Assembly: GCA_045576655.1 (NCBI GenBank)
Contig: JAZNGW010000044.1
Coordinates: forward strand, 33,671 to 97,670
Source: RGIG8745 sp045576655
GTDB lineage: Bacteria > Bacteroidota > Bacteroidia > Bacteroidales > Bacteroidaceae
Direction: 5' to 3'
Length of the DNA: 64,000 bases
Within the stretch, counting starts at the first letter, position 1. Each line of letters starts with the position of its first letter. The notes beneath the pieces were generated by a model. That model saw nothing but the letters and a program-made list of their open reading frames with translations, was not told the DNA's origin and did not search any database. The position numbers and the translations under genes are program-made. Below are positions 35,613-42,816 of this stretch, one piece after another.

Positions 35613-35810
35613 ATGCAAGACTGGTGGAAAGACCTTGACTTTATCACATTGGAAAGCATAACAGGCTTGCGTGAAGCAGACTTTTCATCGGAAGATGGCT
35701 CACAATCCTTTATTGATGCTTGTAATGATTGGTGGAATGGTCAAGACTACGATACCCCAAACGAGAACTCTATAACAATTCACAATCTTAATGCTTACTG
35801 CTATGGCTGA
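35613..35810 (+). CDS. Small hypothetical protein of mobile-element type
   Basis: 65 aa, acidic and rich in Trp and Asp (MQDWWKDLDFITLESITGL and ACNDWWNGQDYD). Two similar W-W-rich segments suggest an internal repeat. I do not recognise the family. It overlaps the next small gene and precedes the J-domain pseudogene on the same strand, an arrangement that suggests plasmid or conjugative-element cargo. Confidence 0.55.
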   Translation: MQDWWKDLDFITLESITGLREADFSSEDGSQSFIDACNDWWNGQDYDTPNENSITIHNLNAYCYG

Positions 35811-36012
35811 GAATGAAATCATCGAAAGAATATGTGGCTCGTGTAACTGCGATGAAGCGACAGCAAAGGAGTATCTGAATGATGAGATACGCCACCTCAG
35901 AGAGCTGCAAGAGGTAAACGACCTGCAAGAGAGAGACATTGAAATCTCTTGCAGTGGTCTCGGCATCGAGGCCGAGTGTATGGAGTATTTTACAATGGTA
36001 TTAACCTACTAA
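35803..36012 (+). CDS. Small hypothetical helical protein
   Basis: 69 aa from the ATG at 35803, overlapping the previous stop; an alternative start is four codons earlier. It is mostly helical and acidic, with a CGSC motif near the N terminus (IERICGSCNCDEATAKEYL). Function unknown. Probably cotranscribed with its neighbours. Confidence 0.55.
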   Translation: MAENEIIERICGSCNCDEATAKEYLNDEIRHLRELQEVNDLQERDIEISCSGLGIEAECMEYFTMVLTY

Positions 36013-36023
36013 CATTTACTACT

Positions 36024-37046
36024 ATGGCTTACTTTAAGAATATACATTCATTGGCAGAACTCAAGAAGGAGTATCGCCGATTGGCATTGAAGAACCACCC
36101 CGATAAAGGCGGCAGCACCGAAGTGATGTAGCAGATCAATGTAGAGTTTGAACGGCTCCACGAGATCTGAAAGAACGATACCACCATATCAGCAAATGCT
36201 TCAGGTTATGAGAATGACTATGCAGGAGCATCGGCAAAGGAGTATGCCGACTTCGTATATAATGAGTATCGTTGGAAAGGTCGCAACTATCAAGGACAGC
36301 ACACTCCTGAGATTGTGGAGTTGGTGCGTAACTGGATGAAGGAGACCTATCCCAAGTATAAGTTCTCGGTATCAAGGCACCACTATAACTCTATCCATAT
36401 CAACCTTGTAAAAGCTGATTTCGAGGCGTTCAAGAAGGATAAGGGCGTAGTGTTCCACCACGATGTTAACCACTACCATATTGACAATGACGACACCCTC
36501 ACCGACAGAGCTAAAGAAGTAATGAAGAATGTCTACGACTTTGTGATGTCTTATAACTTCGATGACAGCGATCCGATGACCGACTACTTCTGTACTAACT
36601 TCTATCTTACATTGGGAGTTGGAACCTACAAGAAACCATACAAGGTAGAACTGCCGAAATTAGATTGCAAGGGTAAGAAGCCTGATGTGTTCAAGCACCC
36701 CGAAGGTGCTTCACACAAGGCAATACGCCAGGCATTGGGCGGTGCATACTTCAGTTTCTACAACAGCCAGCGATTGCAAGGTAAAATGATACTCGGAGAA
36801 GACTCCTACGGACATAGTGGCGACAAATACTTTTGGCCATTATCTTATTCAAGTGCCAAGACCGCACAGAAACGAATGGATAAATTGGAGAAAGCAGGTA
36901 TCCGCTGCAAACTCACAGGATACAATAGCGGCTGCATCGAGTTCCTCGGCTACACTCCCGAAACCGAAGCCCTACTTGAGAAAGAGCGTCAGGATGTTAT
37001 CATCGCTCATCAGGCTTGGCTGGCTAAGCAGGTGCAGACTGCGTAA
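36024..37046 (+). pseudogene. J-domain-like mobile-element protein with two in-frame stops (copy A)
   Basis: One frame runs from the ATG at 36024 to 37046 (340 codons) but is cut by TAG at 36129 and TGA at 36168. Before the first stop lies a short J-domain-like segment with LALKNHPDKGGS. After the stops the frame resumes cleanly (NEYRWKGRNYQGQHTPEIVE) and runs intact to the end (FLGYTPETEALLEKERQ). The downstream part could still be made from a GTG at 36315 (243 aa). A second, more damaged copy is at 40021-40760. The normal role is unknown; J-domain proteins of this type occur on plasmids and conjugative elements. Confidence 0.7.
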
Positions 37047-37062
37047 AATCCTTAATATTTTA

Positions 37063-37104
37063 AGTAGGTTTAATTGTGTCGAAAAAGACATAATTAAACC
37101 TACT
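37063..37104. terminator. Bidirectional terminator-like hairpin
   Basis: An 18-bp stem with one wobble (37063-37080 with 37087-37104) and a 6-nt loop lies between two convergent genes. It is AT-rich and not followed by a long T run, so it may act in both directions. Confidence 0.7.
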
Positions 37105-37113
37105 ATCTATCCA

Positions 37114-38406
37114 TTAATTGTTTTTCTCAATGTTTAAGGCTGTTAATATAACATTTTTATCGACCTTATTTAAAGGCTTATTTATCAATTGTACAGCACA
37201 CTTCCTCACCACATTCGCTATTGAGCCACCAGATAGTTCAGACTGTGTTGCCGTAGCAATGAGTTCCTCTGCATCATCGCCAAGCCATTCCTTTGGAAGC
37301 ATACTGCGCCAGAGTTCGGCACGCTGTTCCTCAGAAGGCATCGGGAAGTATATGATGGACTGAAAGCGACGTGAAAATGCTTCATCAATATTGGATTTTA
37401 GGTTAGTGGCAAGAATGACCGTACCAGGAAAATCCTCGATGCGTTGCAGAAGGTATGCGACCTCCTGATTGGCGTGGCGGTCATTCGAGGTGTTGGTTGA
37501 TGTTCGCTTGCCAAAGAGTGCATCCGCTTCATCGAAGAAAAGTATCCAGTTGCGGTTTTCTGCAAGGTCAAAGACCTTGGCAAGATTCTTTTCTGTTTCT
37601 CCGATGTACTTTGATACAATCATTGACAAGTCCACGCGATAGACATCCATATTGTTCTTCTTGCCGAGCAAAGTCGCAGCAAGTGTTTTACCTGTTCCCG
37701 GAGGTCCATAGAACAATGCACGATAGCCTGGCTTGAGTATGCGTTTCAAGCCCCAGTCTTCCATTATAGTGTGTTGATGCTCAATCCAAGTATTTATCTC
37801 TTCAAGTGCTTCGTGCGTCTGATAGTCCAGTACCATATCTTCCCACTCAAGAGGTGTGGTAATAAGTTTGGCCGGAAAACCGATGCTGTAATCAGGTTTG
37901 TATTCCCTATCAAGCAATACATGACTCAAGAACTCTTCAGACACTCGTAACTGACCACTAAGGAATGGTTCTCCCTCGTTTGCACCTTCCAACCGCAGAA
38001 TATTCGATGTATAGAACCAATGGTCGCGCTGGAACATTCGCGCTACTTCACACCTCTTGATTGGGTCATCGCCTGCGATAATGAATACCGCAGTCTCTCC
38101 TGTTGGCAAGAAACCTCCGTGAGACAGCCCTTTCCAACCCCCGAATTGCGTAAATTGCCTATCAAGCGCACCATTCTGAAGAAAGAAGGTATCAAGAGCC
38201 TGCGGTTTGATATGTGGCATCAGGGCAAGCATCACAATAACCCTTTCCTCAAATGTTATATCGCTATGTTTGGTCGCCCCCTCCAACCATTCACTTGAAG
38301 GAGGTCGTATCTGACCAACGGAAGCTTTCTCAAAACCTTGTTGATGAAAATACACTCCTATAGTCACGTGTAGTACCGCTTCAAACCACTCAATATGCCC
38401 CCTCAT
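37114..38406 (-). CDS. AAA+ ATPase of the type associated with contractile injection systems
   Basis: 430 aa. The N-terminal about 220 residues are a family-specific domain. The AAA+ core follows: Walker A GPPGTGKT at 234-241, Walker B FFDEAD near 290-295, sensor-1 ATNLKSNIDEAFSRRF, and an alpha lid. Such ATPases accompany extracellular contractile injection systems (eCIS), where they are thought to help assembly. Here it is the last gene of a minus-strand set behind two DUF4157-type genes, 12 bp from the nearest. No sheath, tube, spike or baseplate genes are in the window, so it is an orphan module or serves a particle encoded elsewhere. Confidence 0.8.
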   Translation of the reverse strand: MRGHIEWFEAVLHVTIGVYFHQQGFEKASVGQIRPPSSEWLEGATKHSDITFEERVIVMLALMPHIKPQALDTFFLQNGALDRQFTQFGGWKGLSHGGFLPTGETAVFIIAGDDPIKRCEVARMFQRDHWFYTSNILRLEGANEGEPFLSGQLRVSEEFLSHVLLDREYKPDYSIGFPAKLITTPLEWEDMVLDYQTHEALEEINTWIEHQHTIMEDWGLKRILKPGYRALFYGPPGTGKTLAATLLGKKNNMDVYRVDLSMIVSKYIGETEKNLAKVFDLAENRNWILFFDEADALFGKRTSTNTSNDRHANQEVAYLLQRIEDFPGTVILATNLKSNIDEAFSRRFQSIIYFPMPSEEQRAELWRSMLPKEWLGDDAEELIATATQSELSGGSIANVVRKCAVQLINKPLNKVDKNVILTALNIEKNN

Positions 38407-38418
38407 AGTCTACAGATT

Positions 38419-38979
38419 TTAGTAACTATTCGCTCTTGCTCCCATAACATCAGCCTCGTGTTCGAGGGCAGCGTTGTCGTTCACAGGCATACCGCCAATC
38501 TCAGTTGTAGGTTCTACACGACCTGCCATCTGCTGAGCTACGTGCCAAGCTTCGTGAGGCAGGTGGCGTTCCTGTCCCGGTGCGATATGGATGTCAGTGC
38601 CTTGCGTGTAGGCGTGTGCCTGAACAGCAGCAGGCTTGCTTGAGCCATAATGCACCCTCACATCATCCATCGAGAATCCCGACAAATCCTCTATACCTGC
38701 TTTCAAATTGTCCGGCATACCTGTCAGATTCTTTTTCTGAACAGGAGCCTCAAATTTGCCTTGTACGGCTTCTTCGTCATCCTCCATACGTTGGATCGGT
38801 TGTGCAAATTTGTCCTGCAAAGTCTCCTCATCATCTTCCACCCTTTGGATAGGTTGTTCCGACATCGCCTGAAGTATTCCGGCAGGACGGTTGTCAACCA
38901 TTTCCAATGCGCCTTCGCCACCACGCTTCTGCTGAATGGTGCGAGACGGCTGTTTTGTGTAAAGTCTTTCCGCTTCCAT
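38419..38979 (-). CDS. DUF4157 (eCIS core domain) protein with HEAWH metallopeptidase-like motif
   Basis: 186 aa. The N terminus is a low-complexity leader with a duplicated acidic unit (QPIQRVEDDEETLQDKF and QPIQRMEDDEEAVQGKF, about 42-76). The DUF4157 domain covers about 84-175: LSGFSMDDVRVHYGSSKPA, AYTQGTDIHIAPGQ, and HEAWH at 142-146, which resembles a zinc-protease HExxH. DUF4157 often heads cargo proteins of eCIS and polymorphic toxins, as leader or autoprocessing unit. Here the protein ends right after the domain, with no toxin attached. The ATPase gene follows. Confidence 0.85.
   Translation of the reverse strand: MEAERLYTKQPSRTIQQKRGGEGALEMVDNRPAGILQAMSEQPIQRVEDDEETLQDKFAQPIQRMEDDEEAVQGKFEAPVQKKNLTGMPDNLKAGIEDLSGFSMDDVRVHYGSSKPAAVQAHAYTQGTDIHIAPGQERHLPHEAWHVAQQMAGRVEPTTEIGGMPVNDNAALEHEADVMGARANSY
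38844..38892. repeat. 49-bp direct repeat, copy 1 (inside the DUF4157 gene)
   Basis: Identical at 48 of 49 positions to 39453-39501. On the minus strand both copies encode NRPAGILQAMSE(Q/H)PIQ in the same frame, so they are the shared leader of the two proteins and a possible recombination point. Confidence 0.95.
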
Positions 38980-39036
38980 ATTATAATAGTTTCAAGTTTC
39001 TTAAATTCCATAGTCTTTATTCAGAAACGATGACTC

Positions 39037-39474
39037 TTACATAAAATCGTAATCATCATCATTCTCAAAGCTTTCTCCAGTAATATTTGAAAATATTTTT
39101 TGAGCAAACAATTGACAATCTGCCTGATCGTATTTGGGCCACAAATTATGTGTTTCACAAAACACTTGCAATGCTGCATCTACGTTTGTATCAATTTTTT
39201 TTGATTTTAAGTCATTTAAACGTTTCTCGTTAGTAACCATAGCAGTATCCTTAGCATTATTTCGAGAAAATCTCAAGTACATTTTGCTAGTTGGCGAGAC
39301 ACTTTTCTCAAATTCACACATTATTTCTTGATGCACACCTGAGATAAATGAATCACCACATAGGATAATCTTATTAAGTTTTTCTTTTCCATAAATACTA
39401 GGATATACTCTTTCTGTATCTAAAATATTTTGCATTTGTATAACAGACTGTTTTTGGATAGGGTGTTCCGACAT
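39037..39474 (-). CDS. Second DUF4157-leader protein with a different C-terminal domain, possibly truncated
   Basis: The visible 145 aa start at MSEHPIQKQ, but the same frame stays open upstream to beyond 39600 and encodes GFQYKNNRPAGILQA, the usual leader of this protein class; no ATG was found, so the true start is unknown or lost. The C-terminal about 120 residues (LNKIILCGDSFISGV and YDQADCQLFAQKIF) are unrelated to DUF4157 and not recognised; a toxin or cargo role is inference. It precedes the DUF4157 gene by 57 bp on the same strand. Confidence 0.5.
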   Translation of the reverse strand: MSEHPIQKQSVIQMQNILDTERVYPSIYGKEKLNKIILCGDSFISGVHQEIMCEFEKSVSPTSKMYLRFSRNNAKDTAMVTNEKRLNDLKSKKIDTNVDAALQVFCETHNLWPKYDQADCQLFAQKIFSNITGESFENDDDYDFM

Positions 39475-39501
39475 CGCCTGAAGTATTCCGGCAGGACGGT
39501 T
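39453..39501. repeat. 49-bp direct repeat, copy 2
   Basis: Partner of 38844-38892 with one mismatch. It marks where the common leader meets the variable C-terminal sequence. Confidence 0.95.
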
Positions 39502-39601
39502 ATTCTTATATTGGAAACCGTTATTTCGTTGTTTTTTATGTTCAAAATTACCTGTTTTCTTCTTTCTCTCGATTACGTAGCCCGCTACGCGCCCTCGAAA
39601 A

Positions 39602-39889
39602 ATAATAAAAACATTCCACTTTTGACCTATAAAAAACTTAAAGATATAAATTTAAACAGCTTCTTAGGCTCGACGGCTTAAGCATGAACGAGCTATGAGT
39701 GGCTACCGAGGTAAACCAGATTGGAGGGTACGCTTTCATTGGTATGTATAACGTTTGTGTCTTTATTCCGCCTTTATTCTAGCCTGTTTTCGGTGCTCTT
39801 CAACCCCTTGATGTCAGGTTGGAGAACGGGTTGTGGTGGAGTTGATTATTTGAAGCCTGTCCATCCATTTGGGGTGATTGCTACACTGG
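39602..39889. other. Intergenic sequence without a recognisable gene
   Basis: AT-rich at the left and near average composition at the right. Just left of it (39582-39595) is a tight palindrome CGTAGCCCGCTACG. No gene seen; several short frames are broken. Confidence 0.4.
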
Positions 39890-40019
39890 CTGTCCGATAA
39901 AATGTGTACTTTTGCTCATGGCTGTATTTTAAGTGTGACAACTCAAGGATAATCAAAAAGGACTGAATTCATTCAAACGGAAGTTGTCCTAATTTTATTA
40001 TACCATAAATATCGGACAG
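39890..40019. mobile_element. 130-bp MITE-like element with 10-bp terminal inverted repeats
   Basis: CTGTCCGATA (39890-39899) is exactly inverted as TATCGGACAG (40010-40019). The interior has no coding capacity. The size and ends resemble a non-autonomous relic of an insertion sequence. No target duplication is visible. Its right end sits at the 5' break of the copy-B pseudogene, so it probably took part in that truncation. Confidence 0.55.
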
Positions 40020-40020
40020 T

Positions 40021-40760
40021 AATATTCCAAAATACAAGTTCTCCGTATCAAGAAACAACAATAACTCTGTCCACATTTACCTTGTAAAAGCCGACTTTGA
40101 GGTATTAGAGAAGGGTATAGGTGCAGTGTTCCACCACGATGTGAACCGCTACTATGTTGATAGTGATGATGCTCTAACAGACAGAGCCGAAGAAGTGATG
40201 AAAATGTATGCGACTTTGTGATCTCATATAACTTCGATGACAGTGAGCCAATGATGGGTTGCTTCTGCGCTAATTTCTACTTTACATTAGGTTAGGCGCC
40301 AACAAGAAGTTTTGTTAAGACATAATTGTCTAAATTGGATTGTAATGGTAAGAAACTTGATGTATTCAAGCACCCCGAAGGTGCTGCACACAAGGCAATA
40401 CGCCAAGCATTAGGAGGTGCCTATTTCAGTTTCCACAATAGCCAACGACTGCAAGGCAAGATGGTACTCGGTGAAGATTCCTACGGATATAGTGGCGACA
40501 AACACTTCTGGCCACTCTCATACTCCAGTGCCAAGACAGCACAGAAGCGTATGGATAAATTGGAGAAAGCCGGTATCCGCTGCAAACTCACAGGCTACAA
40601 TAGCGGCTGCATTGAGTTCCTCGGCTACACTCCCGAAACCGAAGCACTACTTGAAAAAGAACGACAGGTTGTTGTTGCTCATAGGGAATTCTGTGTGGTA
40701 TCTCAAACAGCATCTGTCAAGATTTTTCCAACCTTTAGAATTACAAATACGGTTGATTAA
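40021..40760 (+). pseudogene. Degraded copy B of the J-domain-type mobile-element gene
   Basis: Homologous to the C-terminal two thirds of copy A (36345-37000). It starts abruptly at PKYKFSVSR, shifts frame near 40202 (after AEEVMK), meets a TAG after NFYFTLG near 40294, then is intact again from KLDCNGKKLDVFKHPEG to LLEKERQ (about 40670). The last about 30 codons are unrelated to copy A. The two copies lie in the same orientation and flank the DUF4157/ATPase module. Confidence 0.8.
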
Positions 40761-40940
40761 ACTTAAACAAACTAAATTAGATGCAATAATTGCAGGGTTT
40801 AAACAAAAATTAGATAATAAAAATCCTATTATTCAGAATGGTTGTAAAAGAAAAGTTTCCGTTATAGCGTCAAACAGACGATAACTTTAAGAGGGTTCGA
40901 AATCGTGACGCCATACTAGAAGAGTAAGAACTTTTTGAGA

Positions 40941-41240
40941 TTACACTTCTATGTTATGCACTCCCGATGATGTAATTTTGCAAGATAGACGTCCTGCCTG
41001 ACAAGAGGCATTGTTTTCCCATTGCAAAGGACGAAGGTTGGAGAGATTGTCTGCTCCTCCCATATAGATAGGTGTAATATGATCTATCTCCCATCCATAT
41101 TCACTATTCCTGTTACCATAGAATTTTCTTCCAATCCAGGCTTTACATTGATCTTGACGCCATATGTCTGGGTTTTGTCCAGAAATGTTGGTTGCTTTCT
41201 ACCAAACTTTTTGGATGCTTCTTTCTGAAAAAATTGCCAT
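40941..41240 (-). pseudogene. HNH endonuclease pseudogene (nonsense and frameshift)
   Basis: From the ATG at 41240 the minus strand reads MAIFSERSIQKVW, then TAG, then KATNISGQNPDIWRQDQCKAWIGR and YGWEIDHITPIYMGGADN, a clear HNH domain. The frame then shifts by what fits a 2-nt loss, and the conserved end NLRPLQWENNASCQAGRLSC continues in the next frame to a stop at 40941. Two independent lesions make it a dead gene. Confidence 0.85.
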
Positions 41241-41672
41241 AAACTTTATATTAAAAATAAATTTTCCTCTTTTACGGAATGAAGTCCGCTGTCTTTAGCT
41301 TAAACGGCCTTTACACCTATGTATCAGATTTTAAGCAAAGGCGAATGCCAATGGTATTGTTATTCATCTTGCAATTTTTGTGCTAATCCTATTTGTCTGC
41401 CAAATTGTCTTTATTGATTGATAAATTATGACATTGTAGTACGTCTGAGTTGTCATAATAATTTTAATGCTACACAAAGAAATGTGTTTATGGATAATAT
41501 ATGATCAACTATTGCGTGTGGCAATAATTAAGGTGATTATATTGAAATAGCTGTGGATTATGAAAGATGTTGTCTTGCGAAGTTAAGGGAAATGTTTTTT
41601 ACCTTTCCTCATTTTTCCTACTTTTTTTACTATTTTTCATATAAACCTGTCAAATAAAATGGAGTGTAAGTA
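41241..41672. other. AT-rich gap upstream of the methyltransferase operon
   Basis: About 430 bp without a supported gene, very AT-rich toward its right end. It ends in the promoter of the methyltransferase operon. No small regulator (C protein) or mismatch nuclease was found in it. Confidence 0.5.
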
Positions 41673-41702
41673 TTGATTTATAATATTTCTTTATTAAATT
41701 TG
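41673..41702 (+). promoter_or_regulatory. Promoter of the methyltransferase-kinase-protease operon
   Basis: TTG at 41673-41675, a 19-bp spacer, and a perfect -7 box TAAATTTG at 41695-41702. The predicted start is about 20 nt before the ATG at 41728. Confidence 0.75.
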
Positions 41703-41727
41703 TAGTTTAATTAGTAACAAAAGTATA

Positions 41728-42807
41728 ATGCCCATTTTGCAACATAAGCGTAGAGGTCGGCTTCCGCGTATAGAAGTCGTAGACCTGTTTTGTGGAATTG
41801 GTGGCTTAAGCTATGGAATGAAGCAAAAAGGATTAGAAATCATTGCAGGTTTTGATATTGATGATACGTGTAAATTTGCATACGAAACTAATAATAATGC
41901 ACGCTTCTTCTTCGAAAATATAGTAAATGTCACACCTGATAAAATTAAATCATTATATTCTAAAAAGTCTGTTAGAGTCTTAGCCGGTTGTGCTCCTTGT
42001 CAACCATTTTCATCGTACGCATTTAAAAATAAGAATAAAGATTCTGAAAAGTATGATTTGTTGTATGAATTCTTAAGGTTGGTAAAAGGTGTAAAACCAG
42101 ATATTGTTACAATGGAGAATGTGCCCTCTATTGCGGCATTCAAACTAAAACCTGTATTGAAAGATTTTGTGGATGGATTAAGTAAAGAAGGATATTTTGT
42201 AAAATACCAGGTGGTGTATTGTCCTGATTATGGTATTCCACAAACTCGTAAGCGTTTGGTGCTTCTTGCATCGAAACTAGGCGAAATAGATTTAATACCA
42301 CCAACTAATAAGAAAGAAAACTATGTAACGGTTTTAGATACAATAGGAATGTTGCCTGAATTAAAAGCTGGTGAATCCTCTGTTTCGGATCCTTTACACC
42401 GTTGTTCTGCGCTAACTGAAATTAATTTGAAAAGAGTTCAAGCAACCCCTTATGGTGGTGGTTGGAAAGATTGGCCTATTGAATTGCAATTAGATTGTCA
42501 TAAAAAGGAGAAAGGAAGAAGTTTTGGTAGCGTTTATGGAAGAATGCGTTGGGATAGGCCTGCACCGACAATGACAACGCAGTGTACGGGTCTTGGAAAC
42601 GGACGCTTTGCCCATCCAGAACAAGATAGGGCGATATCTGCTCGTGAAGCTGCTTTGTTTCAAACATTTCCTATTGGTTATAAATTTTTTGCGGATGAAG
42701 AAAATGTCTCTTTAACAAAGGCATCTCGTTATATTGGAAATGCGGTGCCTCCTGTTTTAGGTGAGGTAATCGCTGAAAGTATTAAGTTACATATTAGAAC
42801 TCATTAG
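41728..42807 (+). CDS. DNA (cytosine-5) methyltransferase
   Basis: 359 aa, a complete m5C methyltransferase. Motif I is DLFCGIGG (19-26), motif IV PCQPFS with catalytic Cys91, motif VI MENVPS, motif VIII QTRKRLVLL, and motif X YIGNAVPPVLGEV. The target-recognition region lies between about 230 and 290; the site cannot be read from sequence. No restriction endonuclease gene adjoins it. Instead it is the first gene of an operon with a GHKL kinase-like protein, a receiver protein and a caspase-like protease (9, 6 and -29 bp spacings). It may mark host DNA as self, or be a regulatory methylase; both are inference. Confidence 0.95.
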   Translation: MPILQHKRRGRLPRIEVVDLFCGIGGLSYGMKQKGLEIIAGFDIDDTCKFAYETNNNARFFFENIVNVTPDKIKSLYSKKSVRVLAGCAPCQPFSSYAFKNKNKDSEKYDLLYEFLRLVKGVKPDIVTMENVPSIAAFKLKPVLKDFVDGLSKEGYFVKYQVVYCPDYGIPQTRKRLVLLASKLGEIDLIPPTNKKENYVTVLDTIGMLPELKAGESSVSDPLHRCSALTEINLKRVQATPYGGGWKDWPIELQLDCHKKEKGRSFGSVYGRMRWDRPAPTMTTQCTGLGNGRFAHPEQDRAISAREAALFQTFPIGYKFFADEENVSLTKASRYIGNAVPPVLGEVIAESIKLHIRTH

Positions 42808-42816
42808 TATAATATT

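Noticed and set aside
35373..35661. Short overlapping frames on both strands in the gap before the mobile-element genes
   Set aside because: Neither shows a recognisable domain, promoter or consistent protein-like composition.
36024..41240. Stop-codon recoding, because TAG or TGA interrupts several well-preserved genes
   Set aside because: Frameshifts occur in the same genes, and TAG and TGA serve as normal stops in intact genes here. Decay explains it better.
41717..41742. Minus-strand promoter like those of the small RNAs at the start of the methyltransferase gene
   Set aside because: A TACTTTTG box is present, but the nearest TTG is at 15-bp spacing and no hairpin or anti-SD copy follows.
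40941..42807. Restriction-modification pair of the HNH gene and the methyltransferase
   Set aside because: The HNH gene is on the other strand, broken twice, and separated by nearly 500 bp.
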